A DNA stretch of 64,000 nt from Leeuwenhoekiella sp044542075 (GTDB lineage Bacteria; Bacteroidota; Bacteroidia; Flavobacteriales; Flavobacteriaceae): the NCBI RefSeq assembly GCF_044542075.1, contig NZ_JBITTU010000005.1:186001-250000 (forward strand), read 5' to 3'. The notes below the pieces were generated by a model. The model saw nothing but the letters and a program-made list of their open reading frames with translations. It was not told the origin of the DNA and searched no databases. The translations under genes were made by a program, and so were the position numbers. Position 1 is the stretch's first letter. The number at the start of each line of letters is the position of its first letter. Of this stretch, positions 17,317 through 25,665 are shown piece after piece.

Positions 17317-17811
17317 TTATTTACGCTCGATCTCAATAACTTCAAGATTATCTATGTTACCATTATCTACTGTAAACCGTAGCATAGTACGTACCTTATG
17401 AAAGCCGTGAATTCCTATTGCACCTGGATTCATATGTAACAGATTAAGCTTGCGATCTGGCATAACTTTTAAAATGTGAGAGTGACCACATACAAATAGT
17501 TTTGGCGTGCGTGTGCGTAATTCGTCGCGTAGTGCATGCGAGTATTTTCCGGGATAACCGCCAATGTGGGTTATCAGAACATCAACACCTTCGCAGATAA
17601 ATCTATTATTTAAAGGAAATTCTTTCCTGATCTCGTGATCATCTATGTTACCAAAAACTGCTCGTAAAGGTTTTACTTTTTTTAAGGCGTCTGTAACTTC
17701 AAGACTGCCAATATCTCCCGCGTGCCAGACTTCATCTGCTTTTTCGGCATACGCTAAAATACGATCATCTATATAGCTATGGGTGTCACTAAGAAGGAGA
17801 ATCTTTTTCAT
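17317..17811 (-). CDS. YfcE/MJ0936-type metallophosphoesterase
   Basis: A 164-residue calcineurin-like phosphoesterase that should bind two metal ions and hydrolyse phosphodiesters. All metal motifs are visible: D9-x-H11 in LLLSDTHS, the second Asp in WHAGDIGS, FGNIDDHE, the His in LITHIGG and the final CGHSH. The physiological substrate is unknown. The gene is divergent from truA. Their intergenic region contains an 18-bp palindrome in which -7-like elements for both directions overlap. Confidence 0.92.
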   Translation of the reverse strand: MKKILLLSDTHSYIDDRILAYAEKADEVWHAGDIGSLEVTDALKKVKPLRAVFGNIDDHEIRKEFPLNNRFICEGVDVLITHIGGYPGKYSHALRDELRTRTPKLFVCGHSHILKVMPDRKLNLLHMNPGAIGIHGFHKVRTMLRFTVDNGNIDNLEVIEIERK

Positions 17812-17860
17812 AAATTAATCAGATTTAGTCAAAATCTATTGAGAAGAATCATGACTTCTT

Positions 17861-17878
17861 GCAAAGATGTATCTTTGC
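17861..17878. promoter_or_regulatory. Palindromic divergent promoter core (truA / phosphoesterase)
   Basis: An 18-bp perfect palindrome, GCAAAGAT-GT-ATCTTTGC. The plus strand carries TATCTTTG (17870-17877), an exact -7 match for truA. The minus strand carries CATCTTTG, one mismatch from consensus, for the phosphoesterase. Confidence 0.5.
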
Positions 17879-17901
17879 AGGCTTAATTACAAACCTACAG
17901 T

Positions 17902-18672
17902 TTGCGGTATTTTATCGAGATAGCATATGATGGTCAACCCTACCATGGTTGGCAACGACAGCCCCAAAGTATAAGTGTTCAAGAAGTCTTAGAAGATGCT
18001 TTGTCCACTTTACTACGAGGTGTTGTCGCTGTTACTGGAGCTGGGAGAACAGATGCCGGGGTTCATGCAAAACAACTCTTTGCTCACGTTGACGTAGAGA
18101 CTGTTTTTTCAGAAGAAGACTTAAAGCATTTGCAGCATCGTTTAAACCGATTTATGCCTCAGAGTATTGCGGTAAATTCAATTTTACCTGTTAACGATGA
18201 TGCACACGCGCGGTTTGATGCTGTTGCTCGCAGTTATGAATATAAAATACATCAGGCTAAGAATCCATTTTTGAATAATCAATCTTATTTTTTTGAGAAA
18301 GAACTTGATGTAAATCTTATGAATATTGCAGCTGAGTATTTGTTAGGTAAACAAGATTTTAAATGTTTCAGCAGGTCAAATACAGACGTGAAAACTTATC
18401 TTTGCGAGATTACTCAAGCGCGCTGGAAATATAAAGAGGAACAGTTGATTTTCACGATTACCGCAGATCGTTTTTTACGTAATATGGTACGTGCGGTAGT
18501 AGGAACCTTATTAGATGTAGGGATGCAAATTATAACTCCTTCTCAAGTAAAAGATATAATTGCGAGCAGAGCACGTTCTGAAGCTGGAGCATCTGCGCCA
18601 GCACACGGGCTTTACTTAACCGCAGTTAAATATCCTCAAGAAATTTTTAAGATAGATGGCAGAAGAAACTAA
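17902..18672 (+). CDS. truA: tRNA pseudouridine synthase A (TTG start)
   Basis: Isomerises uridines 38-40 in the anticodon arm of tRNAs to pseudouridine. The 256-residue length fits the family. The catalytic Asp is Asp51 in GAGRTDAGVHA. Other family stretches are YHGWQRQP near the start, HARFDAVARSYEY and RFLRNMVRAVVGTLL. The start codon is TTG at 17902: it gives the conserved N-terminus RYFIEIAYDG, and no in-frame ATG or GTG fits. A -7 element lies 25 bases upstream. The 3' end overlaps the next gene by 17 bases. Confidence 0.94.
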   Translation: MRYFIEIAYDGQPYHGWQRQPQSISVQEVLEDALSTLLRGVVAVTGAGRTDAGVHAKQLFAHVDVETVFSEEDLKHLQHRLNRFMPQSIAVNSILPVNDDAHARFDAVARSYEYKIHQAKNPFLNNQSYFFEKELDVNLMNIAAEYLLGKQDFKCFSRSNTDVKTYLCEITQARWKYKEEQLIFTITADRFLRNMVRAVVGTLLDVGMQIITPSQVKDIIASRARSEAGASAPAHGLYLTAVKYPQEIFKIDGRRN

Positions 18673-20428
18673 AGGTAACGCATTTGATTTTGGGCTTTTT
18701 AAGCGTTTGCTTGGTTATACTAAGCCATATCGTGTAAGGCTTTATTTTGTGGCTTTTGCTGCGATATTAATATCTGTATTTGCTGTATTAAGGCCCATTT
18801 ATCTTGAGCTTGCAATAGATGAAGGTATGCAGCCTAAAGATATTGATAGCTTAATTTATTATATACAGCTTACCCTCATTGTTTTATTAGGTGAATCCCT
18901 CTTTCAACTGCTGTTTATTTATTTTGCAAACTGGCTGGGTCAACAAGTAGTACGTGACATTCGCGTTAAGCTTTTTGGTCATATGATTCGCTTTAAAATG
19001 CAGTATTACGATAAATCTGCTGTAGGTAGACTGGTTACTCGTGCTGTAAATGATATTGAAACTATAGCGAGTATTTTTAGCGAAGGTCTATTTATGATAA
19101 TTAGTGACATGCTTAAAATGCTAGTCATTGCGGGTGTTATGCTTTATAAGAGCTGGCAATTAGCACTCATCGTTTTTGTAATTCTACCTTTTATACTTTA
19201 TGCAACCCGTGTTTTTCAAAAGAAGATGAAAGTTGCTTTTGAAGAAGTACGTACGCAGGTAGCTAATTTAAATTCGTTTGTACAGGAGCGTGTTACTGGG
19301 ATGAAAATCGTGCAGATTTTTTCAAGAGAAGATATTGAGCGTAAGAAATTTGATGGTATTAATAAAAAACATATGCGTGCCTGGAATAAGACAGTCTGGT
19401 ATAACTCGATTTTCTTTCCGGTTGCAGAAATGGTAACTTCGATAACTATAGGTTTATTAGTTTGGTATGGTGGCCTTAGAGCGGCCCAAAGTGATGTTAT
19501 AACCATAGGTTTAGTAACCGCATTTATTCAATTTTCACAAATGCTTTTTACGCCTTTAAGACAAATAGCAGATAAATTTAATACGCTACAAATGGGTATG
19601 GTAGCTGCAAACCGGGTTTTTGCAATACTGGATACCGATTCTAGAATTGAAGATAAGGGAACTCATATTTTAAATAGTATTAGAGGAGATCTCACTTTTG
19701 AAGATGTACGTTTTAGCTATGTTCCTGATGAAGAAGTTTTAAAAGGAATTAATCTTGAAGTAAAAGCTGGAGAAACGGTTGCAATTGTAGGTTCTACAGG
19801 TGCAGGAAAATCTACGATAATTAATCTACTGGGTCGTTTTTATGAAATTGATAGCGGTAAAATAAAAATAGACAGCATAGATATTAAGGAGGTAAAGCTA
19901 AGTTCGCTGCGTTCTGAAATCGCTGTTGTTTTACAAGATGTATTCTTATTTGCAGATTCTATATTAAATAATATCACCTTAAATAATCCTAATATTACTG
20001 AAGAAGACGTGGTAGAAGCTGCAAAAGCTATAGGCGTTGATTCTTTTATAAGTAGTCTGCCTAATGGATATCATTATAATGTAAAAGAACGTGGCGCAAT
20101 GCTCTCTAGTGGTCAGCGACAGCTTATCGCATTTTTAAGAGCCTATGTAAGCAATCCAGGAATCCTAGTTCTTGATGAAGCAACCTCTTCTGTAGATTCT
20201 AATAGTGAACAGCTTATTCAGAAAGCGATAAACAAAATAACAAAAGGCAGAACGTCTATTGTTATAGCACACCGTCTTGCCACTATAAAGAAAGCAGATA
20301 AGATTATTGTAATGGATAAAGGGATTATTGTAGAAATAGGCAGCCACAAAGAACTGCTTCAGAAGGAGGGTGGTTATTACCGCAATCTCTATGAGGTTCA
20401 ATTTGCGGCTAATCAAGAAATTGTTTAA
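18656..20428 (+). CDS. ABC exporter, MsbA/MDR-type fused half-transporter
   Basis: A 590-residue inner membrane ABC exporter: six transmembrane helices in about residues 20-310, then an ATPase domain. Walker A is GSTGAGKST, the signature is LSSGQRQL and Walker B is ILVLDEATSS, with the switch His in IVIAHRLAT. It should act as a homodimer. In flavobacteria this gene often follows truA and is called MsbA-like, but the substrate (lipid or drug) cannot be told from sequence. The start overlaps the end of truA by 17 bases, so the two are coupled. Confidence 0.93.
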   Translation: MAEETKGNAFDFGLFKRLLGYTKPYRVRLYFVAFAAILISVFAVLRPIYLELAIDEGMQPKDIDSLIYYIQLTLIVLLGESLFQLLFIYFANWLGQQVVRDIRVKLFGHMIRFKMQYYDKSAVGRLVTRAVNDIETIASIFSEGLFMIISDMLKMLVIAGVMLYKSWQLALIVFVILPFILYATRVFQKKMKVAFEEVRTQVANLNSFVQERVTGMKIVQIFSREDIERKKFDGINKKHMRAWNKTVWYNSIFFPVAEMVTSITIGLLVWYGGLRAAQSDVITIGLVTAFIQFSQMLFTPLRQIADKFNTLQMGMVAANRVFAILDTDSRIEDKGTHILNSIRGDLTFEDVRFSYVPDEEVLKGINLEVKAGETVAIVGSTGAGKSTIINLLGRFYEIDSGKIKIDSIDIKEVKLSSLRSEIAVVLQDVFLFADSILNNITLNNPNITEEDVVEAAKAIGVDSFISSLPNGYHYNVKERGAMLSSGQRQLIAFLRAYVSNPGILVLDEATSSVDSNSEQLIQKAINKITKGRTSIVIAHRLATIKKADKIIVMDKGIIVEIGSHKELLQKEGGYYRNLYEVQFAANQEIV

Positions 20429-20439
20429 TTTTTTACTTC

Positions 20440-21270
20440 CTAAGCTGTTTTTATACTTTTTAAAAGTTCATCAAACATACCTATTTTTGTCATTACGATC
20501 ACTGCAATAAATAGTAGTAAAATCAACAAAATACCTATTAAAGCAAATAAGGAAGTTTTCAGGATTAAGTTATAGAAGCTAAGACGATAAAGTCTTTTTA
20601 ATACATAACATAAGTAAAACATATACCCAATCATCCCGACAAAACTGAAAAAAGTATAGAGGGAAGTTGACCAGATTGTAAGAATTACTAAAATGTAAAA
20701 CGTAAGGTTAATGTGGCTAAAAGCATACAGGTAAATAACCATATGCTCCAGATAATTAAATTGTTTATAATTCCAGAAAACAATTCTTGAAATCAAAGCT
20801 AGAAAAGGAATACTAATAATGCTGAATAATGCCTGATATTCATTGATATTCAGCGTGATCTTTTTAATGAAATCTAATTTGACCTTATTCTGTTTTTCAG
20901 GAAAGGCTATGTTTTCAAAAAGAGAATCCATAAAATATTCTCTAATTATAAAAACATAAATACCTGCAATCGAAAGGGAGAGTGCGAAATAGCCAAAAGC
21001 AGATATGTATTTTTTTCGCACCCCATTTATATAACCTCCTATAACATCTTCGGGTTTTTTAAAAAGAGCTATAAACGTTTTTGGAAAAGCGCCGTCAATA
21101 CTTAAAAACCTATCGTTGAAATCCTCAAGAAGGTTTCGTGCCGTTATTCGGTTTTTAATGATTTTAGCACCACAACTATCGCAGAATTTAGCATGGGGAA
21201 TTAAATGTTTAGCGCAATTTCTGCAGTAATCCACAATAACGAGCGTATTTTCGGTCTTTTCGATACTCAT
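20440..21270 (-). CDS. DUF3667 family zinc-ribbon membrane protein
   Basis: A 276-residue protein with an N-terminal zinc ribbon (Cys16, Cys19, Cys30, Cys33; CxxC-10-CxxC). The family core follows, with FNDRFLSIDGAFPKTFIALF and the PEDVIGGYINGVRKKYISA region. Several membrane helices come after residue 90. DUF3667 is widespread in Bacteroidota and has no established function. It begins 6 bases after the cdaA stop and is probably in one operon with it. Whether it takes part in c-di-AMP metabolism is open. Confidence 0.85.
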   Translation of the reverse strand: MSIEKTENTLVIVDYCRNCAKHLIPHAKFCDSCGAKIIKNRITARNLLEDFNDRFLSIDGAFPKTFIALFKKPEDVIGGYINGVRKKYISAFGYFALSLSIAGIYVFIIREYFMDSLFENIAFPEKQNKVKLDFIKKITLNINEYQALFSIISIPFLALISRIVFWNYKQFNYLEHMVIYLYAFSHINLTFYILVILTIWSTSLYTFFSFVGMIGYMFYLCYVLKRLYRLSFYNLILKTSLFALIGILLILLLFIAVIVMTKIGMFDELLKSIKTA

Positions 21271-21276
21271 AGAGAT

Positions 21277-22059
21277 TTAACTAAGGTCTTTTCTTAGAAT
21301 TTCAATAAGTTCTTCATTGCTTTTAAAAAGCACAAATTCACCATCTTTCAAATAACTAATTGCACCGGTTTCTTCACTCACAACAAGGGCAACTGCATCT
21401 GTTTTTTCAGTGATACCTACAGCTGCTCTATGTCGTAAACCAAAACGTAGCGGTATATTACGTTCATTAGATACAGGAAGAATTGCACGTGTAGCGGTAA
21501 TTCTATTTTCTTCTATAATCACTGCACCATCGTGTAACGTAGAGTTTTTGAAAAAGATACTTTGTAAAATAGGTTTGTTTACCTCTAGACTCATAGAGTC
21601 TCCGGTATTTTTTACAAAATCGAGATTTGTAGTGCGTTGAATAACAATTAAAGCTCCGGTTTTATCACTTCCCATTTTTTCACAGGCTTCAATGATTACC
21701 TCAACTTTAGTGTTTGACGAATCTTTTGCTTCATCTTGCAAGAATTTAATATGCTTTAAAAATCCGCTTTTGCGACCTATATTAGTAGAACCTATCATTA
21801 AAAGAAACTTGCGTATTTCTTGCTGAAAAACAACAATTAGCGCAAACATTCCGGCACCTATAAACTGTCCTAGAATGGTACTTAACATTTCCATCTGTAA
21901 CAGCTGTGTGATTTTCCAGATGACCCAAATAATACAAATTCCTAGAAATATATTAATAGCAACAGTTCCTTTAACTAATTTATAAAGGTAGTAGAGTAGA
22001 GTTGCAACTAATAGAATGTCGAGTAAATCGAGTATTCTAAAATTTTCAAGAATGTCCAA
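21277..22059 (-). CDS. cdaA: Diadenylate cyclase CdaA (TTG start)
   Basis: Makes cyclic di-AMP from two ATP. The 260-residue product has three N-terminal membrane helices and a cytoplasmic DAC domain. The active-site motifs are intact: DGA at 177-179 (STLHDGAVII) and RHR at 209-211 (FGLRHRAAVGI). The start codon is TTG at 22059, which gives the usual N-terminus; no in-frame ATG precedes the first helix. In many Bacteroidota cdaA directly follows folP, but here folP lies about 39 kb away. The gene is divergent from the BlaI-like repressor gene. Confidence 0.93.
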   Translation of the reverse strand: MDILENFRILDLLDILLVATLLYYLYKLVKGTVAINIFLGICIIWVIWKITQLLQMEMLSTILGQFIGAGMFALIVVFQQEIRKFLLMIGSTNIGRKSGFLKHIKFLQDEAKDSSNTKVEVIIEACEKMGSDKTGALIVIQRTTNLDFVKNTGDSMSLEVNKPILQSIFFKNSTLHDGAVIIEENRITATRAILPVSNERNIPLRFGLRHRAAVGITEKTDAVALVVSEETGAISYLKDGEFVLFKSNEELIEILRKDLS

Positions 22060-22146
22060 GGGCTAATAGGTTTCTGTAAAAATAGGTAAAAATTTCACGC
22101 TTGTAGAATACGTTTTCATTCCTATAAATATAGATTACTATAAACC

Positions 22147-22200
22147 TAGTTTTAAAACTATAAAAATAGTTGTTTACCTAAAAATTTAGTTTTACATTTG
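22147..22200 (+). promoter_or_regulatory. BlaI promoter with overlapping dyad operators
   Basis: A good Bacteroidota promoter: TTG at 22170-22172, 20 bases, then TACATTTG (exact TAnnTTTG) at 22193-22200. Three dyads overlap it: a perfect 14-bp palindrome at 22147-22160, AACTAT-4-ATAGTT at 22156-22171, and CTAAA-2-TTTAG at 22178-22189. They share CTA/TAG half-sites and are candidate binding sites for the repressor encoded next. Confidence 0.6.
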
Positions 22201-22295
22201 ATTATCTGCTAATCTTTAATTATTTATGAAAATTTAAAGTTGTTGAATAAGTAACGAATGAAAAGCAAGACAGAATCCCTAAATAAATTTTGACA

Positions 22296-22655
22296 ATGGA
22301 AAAATTGACCAACAAAGAAGAAGAGATTATGCACGTGCTTTGGAAGCTTGAAAAAGCTTTTGTAAAAGAAGTGCAGGCTGGTCTCGAGGATGAAAATCTA
22401 CATTACAATACTGTATCTACAATTGTAAGAAATCTTGAAGAGAAAGGCTATGTGGGATATAAAGCTTACGGTAAAACGCATCAATATTTTCCTATAATAA
22501 GTAGAGAAGCTTATGGCAACAAGTTCTGGAACGAAGCGACCAGACGATTTTTTGATAGTTCGTATAAAAACATGGTATCATTTTTTGCGAAAGAAGAGAA
22601 GATTACTGCAAACGAATTGCGTGAGATTCTTGATTTAATTGAAAATAAGAAGTAG
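22296..22655 (+). CDS. BlaI/MecI-type transcriptional repressor
   Basis: A 119-residue winged-helix repressor of the BlaI/MecI/CopY family. The DNA-binding part has LTNKEEEIMHVLWKLEKAFV and NTVSTIVRNLEEKGYVGY (residues about 3-60); the C-terminal helices should dimerise. ATG at 22296 is chosen over a TTG two codons upstream. It is followed after 1 base by the gene for an M56 metalloprotease receptor, the usual partner. Dyad operators over its own promoter suggest autorepression lifted by the partner protease. No beta-lactamase gene is adjacent, so the regulated target is unknown. Confidence 0.92.
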   Translation: MEKLTNKEEEIMHVLWKLEKAFVKEVQAGLEDENLHYNTVSTIVRNLEEKGYVGYKAYGKTHQYFPIISREAYGNKFWNEATRRFFDSSYKNMVSFFAKEEKITANELREILDLIENKK

Positions 22656-22656
22656 T

Positions 22657-24423
22657 ATGTTACTTATAACCTACCTATTAAAAAGTGCCACAATCCTAGC
22701 TATATTTTATTTAGCATATAAAATTTTGTTAGAAAGCGAAACCTTTTTTAAAGTCAACAGACATTTTTTACTAATAGGCATACTAACTGCTGTCTGTGCT
22801 CCACCAATTATATTAACCCGCATAGTTTACAAAAATGAAGCACTTGTAGATTTCAATATTCCTACGCAGAACAATATTTCAAACAAAATTGAAGCATCTA
22901 ATTGGTTAGAAATTACCGGGTGGGAACTAGCAGGTATTATATACGGTTTAGGAGTTTTAGTAATGACTGTCGTATTAGTTATAAAAGTTAAGAACATCCT
23001 AAGTTTTGTAAGAAGCTCACGCTCTACGACACGTAAAGGATTTCATTATATACAGATTGACGGTTTAGAGACCCCATTTTCTTTTTTTAATTACATCGTT
23101 TTAGATCATACGGGTCATACCCAAGCAGAGCTAGAGATGATCATTCTTCACGAGCAAACCCATGCTAAACAACGTCATAGTATAGATATGCTTTTAATAC
23201 AAATATTACTAATTGTGCAATGGTTTAATCCGTTCGCATGGCTTTATAAAAAAATAGTAGATCAGAATTTAGAATACCTCGCAGACTCTGCGACAGCCAG
23301 TCAAGTTACAGATCAAAAAAAATATCAGTTGGCATTAGTACGTGTTGCTTTTTCGAAGCGAGTGCCTAGTCTTTCACATTCATTTTATCAATCATTTATC
23401 AAAAAACGAATAGTTATGTTAAACAAACAAGAATCTAAAAGAATTAATAAGTGGAAAATGCTTTTGGTCTTGCCGGCATTGGCAGCTTTTATGTACAGTT
23501 TCAATATAAAAGAAGTTGTAAGTTATACTTCGGAAAGCGAAGGGAAAAACGTACATGCCAATGTAAAGCAACCCGTATTATCATTATCTTCTAAAAATGC
23601 AACTGGCGAAACTTCTAATATGAATACAAAGCCAGTTATAGAATTAACTACTGAAGCCGAATCGCCTATGATAAATACAAAGGAATTTAAGAAGGTTATT
23701 TCTAAATCTGCTACAAAATCAGAATTAGATGCTTTAGTAAAAGAATTGAAATCTGAATATAACGTTTCGCTAAAATATTCAAAACTAAAATATAACAGCG
23801 ATGGTTTTATTACCAGTATATCTTTAAATGTAGTAGATGAAGAATCTGGTAGCCAATCAAGCACGTCTTATAATAGCTCAAATCCTATAGGAGATATTGT
23901 CATTTACAGATCTGAAGATGGAAGTTTTGGAGTAGTTTCTGGATCAAATAGTATTGTACAACGCACAAATACAAATACAAAAGTAAGTAGTAGTGACACT
24001 ATGCAACAAGAACTGGATGCCCGCCGTGCTCAAATGGATGAGCGTAGAGCAGTAATGGATGAGCGTAGAGCAGAAATGGAGAAGCGACGGGAAGAAATGG
24101 AGAAAAAACGTGAGGAAATGGAGAAACGTTCAGAATCCCGTAAGCAAGAAATTGAGAAAGATGTAGAATCTCTTAAAATTGAATTGAAAGAAAAAAAATC
24201 TAATACCACCTATGCTAATGATTCAAATTCTGAGATAAAATCATCAAAGGCTTTAATTGTAATTGATGGTGAAATTTTTTTAGATAAAGATTTAAATAGT
24301 ATTGACCCTTCTAGCATTGAATCAATAAATATCTTAAAAGGAGATGCTGCCAGAGCATTATATAAAGATAAAATGGATGGTAAAGATGGTGTAGTAATTA
24401 TCACCACAAAAGTCAAAAAATAA
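22657..24423 (+). CDS. BlaR1-like M56 metallopeptidase with coiled coil and plug-like C-terminus
   Basis: A 588-residue membrane sensor-protease. N-terminal membrane helices enclose the M56 zinc site HEQTH (about residues 165-169) and a further helix pair. After the last helix (about residue 275) there is no penicillin-binding domain as in BlaR1. Instead there is a Ser-rich linker, a charged coiled coil (about 449-515) made of seven-residue MDERRAx/MEKRREE units, and a C-terminal domain of about 60 residues. That domain, with IDGEIFLDKDLNSID, IESINILKG and GVVIITTK, looks like a TonB receptor plug subdomain. ATG at 22657 lies 1 base after the repressor stop; a TTG upstream is less likely. Similar proteins occur in Bacteroidota, ligand unknown. 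Confidence 0.85.
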   Translation: MLLITYLLKSATILAIFYLAYKILLESETFFKVNRHFLLIGILTAVCAPPIILTRIVYKNEALVDFNIPTQNNISNKIEASNWLEITGWELAGIIYGLGVLVMTVVLVIKVKNILSFVRSSRSTTRKGFHYIQIDGLETPFSFFNYIVLDHTGHTQAELEMIILHEQTHAKQRHSIDMLLIQILLIVQWFNPFAWLYKKIVDQNLEYLADSATASQVTDQKKYQLALVRVAFSKRVPSLSHSFYQSFIKKRIVMLNKQESKRINKWKMLLVLPALAAFMYSFNIKEVVSYTSESEGKNVHANVKQPVLSLSSKNATGETSNMNTKPVIELTTEAESPMINTKEFKKVISKSATKSELDALVKELKSEYNVSLKYSKLKYNSDGFITSISLNVVDEESGSQSSTSYNSSNPIGDIVIYRSEDGSFGVVSGSNSIVQRTNTNTKVSSSDTMQQELDARRAQMDERRAVMDERRAEMEKRREEMEKKREEMEKRSESRKQEIEKDVESLKIELKEKKSNTTYANDSNSEIKSSKALIVIDGEIFLDKDLNSIDPSSIESINILKGDAARALYKDKMDGKDGVVIITTKVKK

Positions 24424-24446
24424 TAAGATTAAAAATATTTGAAAAG

Positions 24447-24484
24447 AACCGCTAGAGTACTATTCTTTAGCGGTTTTTTTTTTG
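24447..24484 (+). terminator. Rho-independent terminator
   Basis: Stem AACCGCTAGAG (24447-24457) pairs, with one G-T pair, with 24465-24475 and is followed by a run of ten T. It ends the BlaI/M56 operon. Confidence 0.9.
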
Positions 24485-24875
24485 AATATGATGATAATTG
24501 CGTTTAGCGGTAAATTAACTTTAAAAATGCTCTTAGAAAGTAAGAAAACCTAAAATAGAGGTCTGTAAATGTTTCATTTTTCACGTATAGCTAAACTTAT
24601 AGTTAACGAATGAAACCGAGATTATAGGAATAGTGTTTCAGTATGAAGTATACTTGATTCTTTTACTTACAATACTGTATTCAATTGCATTAATACTGTT
24701 TAAAATAATTGTAGATATGGTTTTTACTTGCATTCTTTGTAGAACAAACAATTCATCAATCAAAAAATCACAGTTATGGTAACCTTAATTCTAACAATCA
24801 TCGAGACGCTATTTAGTTAAAGCACTTAAGTCTTAACACTTTCTGAAAGCGCGCGCAGAATTGTGTTTAATATTC
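24485..24875. other. Intergenic region without a supported gene
   Basis: About 390 AT-rich bases between the M56 terminator and the promoter of the next small gene. Only very short ATG-started frames are present (for example 14 codons near 24776), with no family resemblance. A GC-rich patch (gcgcgcgc) lies near 24850. No RNA gene, repeat or riboswitch was recognised. Confidence 0.5.
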
Positions 24876-24883
24876 TAAATTTG
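24876..24883 (+). promoter_or_regulatory. Candidate -7 element of the 50-residue protein gene
   Basis: TAAATTTG is an exact TAnnTTTG match 37 bases before the ATG at 24921. It supports independent transcription of that short gene. No -33 element stands out. Confidence 0.4.
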
Positions 24884-24920
24884 AAAGAATCAGACTATTA
24901 AAACTTAAAGAGTAAAAAGT

Positions 24921-25073
24921 ATGAAAAAGCACCTATTTAAAACTCTGGCAAAAATTAATAAAAAGGTATTGCCCAGTTTTACTAAAAAAGAGTTAGACCT
25001 TACTAAGGCTAGCAAATTTCAGTTGGCGCTTTTTGGATATAAATTATGGGTTACTAAAAACTCACTAGATTAG
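24921..25073 (+). CDS. Small basic protein, 50 residues, conserved-looking
   Basis: A short ORF, 50 codons plus TAG. The product is basic and starts MKKHLFKTLAKINKKVLPSF, then has LDLTKASKFQLALFGY and ends WVTKNSLD. By recollection, very similar short proteins occur across Flavobacteriaceae, where some are labelled SsrA-binding protein although they are far too short to be SmpB; I could not check this. A -7 promoter element lies 37 bases upstream. The stop codon overlaps the apt stop codon on the other strand by 4 bases. Function unknown. The base usage and the promoter make it a real gene in my judgement. Confidence 0.7.
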   Translation: MKKHLFKTLAKINKKVLPSFTKKELDLTKASKFQLALFGYKLWVTKNSLD

Positions 25074-25582
25074 TAATGCACAATGCTGTGTAATGGGTAG
25101 TTGCTAATTTTAGATCTTCCTTCCAGAAAATTAAGTTCCATTAAAAAATTGCACTGTACAACAGTGCCACCACATTTTTCTACAAGTTTACAAGCTGCTG
25201 CTGCCGTGCCACCAGTTGCTAAGACATCATCATGTACAATTACCAGATCTCCTGGTTTAATACTATTTTCCTGAATTTCGATAGAATCTTCACCATACTC
25301 AAGCGCATAGCTTTGGCTAATTATGGCTCCCGGTAATTTCCCTGGCTTTCTAATAGGTACAAACCCTAGTTTTAATTTTTGAGCTAAAAGAATACCCAAT
25401 AAAAATCCTCTGCTTTCAATGCCTACAATTTTTGTAGCATCAAAACCGTACAAACCTTTTGCAAGTAGCTCTACAGCTTTGTTTGTAGCTTCAGGATTAG
25501 CAAGTAATGGATTAATATCCTTAAAAGTAATTCCTTCTTTAGGGAAGTTAGGAACGTCTGTTATATAATTTTTCAAATTCAT
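25070..25582 (-). CDS. apt: Adenine phosphoribosyltransferase
   Basis: Converts adenine and PRPP to AMP in purine salvage. The 170-residue length is typical. The PRPP loop is VIVHDDVLATGGTAAA. Other family stretches are FPKEGITFKDINPLL near the start and KIVGIESRGFLLG. The ATG at 25582 gives the standard N-terminus. Its stop codon overlaps tail-to-tail with a small gene on the plus strand. It appears monocistronic. Confidence 0.96.
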   Translation of the reverse strand: MNLKNYITDVPNFPKEGITFKDINPLLANPEATNKAVELLAKGLYGFDATKIVGIESRGFLLGILLAQKLKLGFVPIRKPGKLPGAIISQSYALEYGEDSIEIQENSIKPGDLVIVHDDVLATGGTAAAACKLVEKCGGTVVQCNFLMELNFLEGRSKISNYPLHSIVHY

Positions 25583-25665
25583 TTTTTGAAGATATAATTT
25601 TCAGTGCAAAGTTGTGTTTAAATAGTTCTCAAAATTTACCTTTAAATTCTATTCAATTATAAATT

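Noticed and set aside
24001..24130. 21-bp tandem repeats considered as a CRISPR-like or noncoding repeat
   Set aside because: The repeats are in frame inside the M56 gene and encode a coiled coil; no spacers.
24776..24820. A 14-codon hydrophobic frame (MVTLILTIIETLFS), resembling a type I toxin or leader peptide
   Set aside because: No antisense RNA, promoter or regulated gene can be tied to it; chance is likely in AT-rich DNA.
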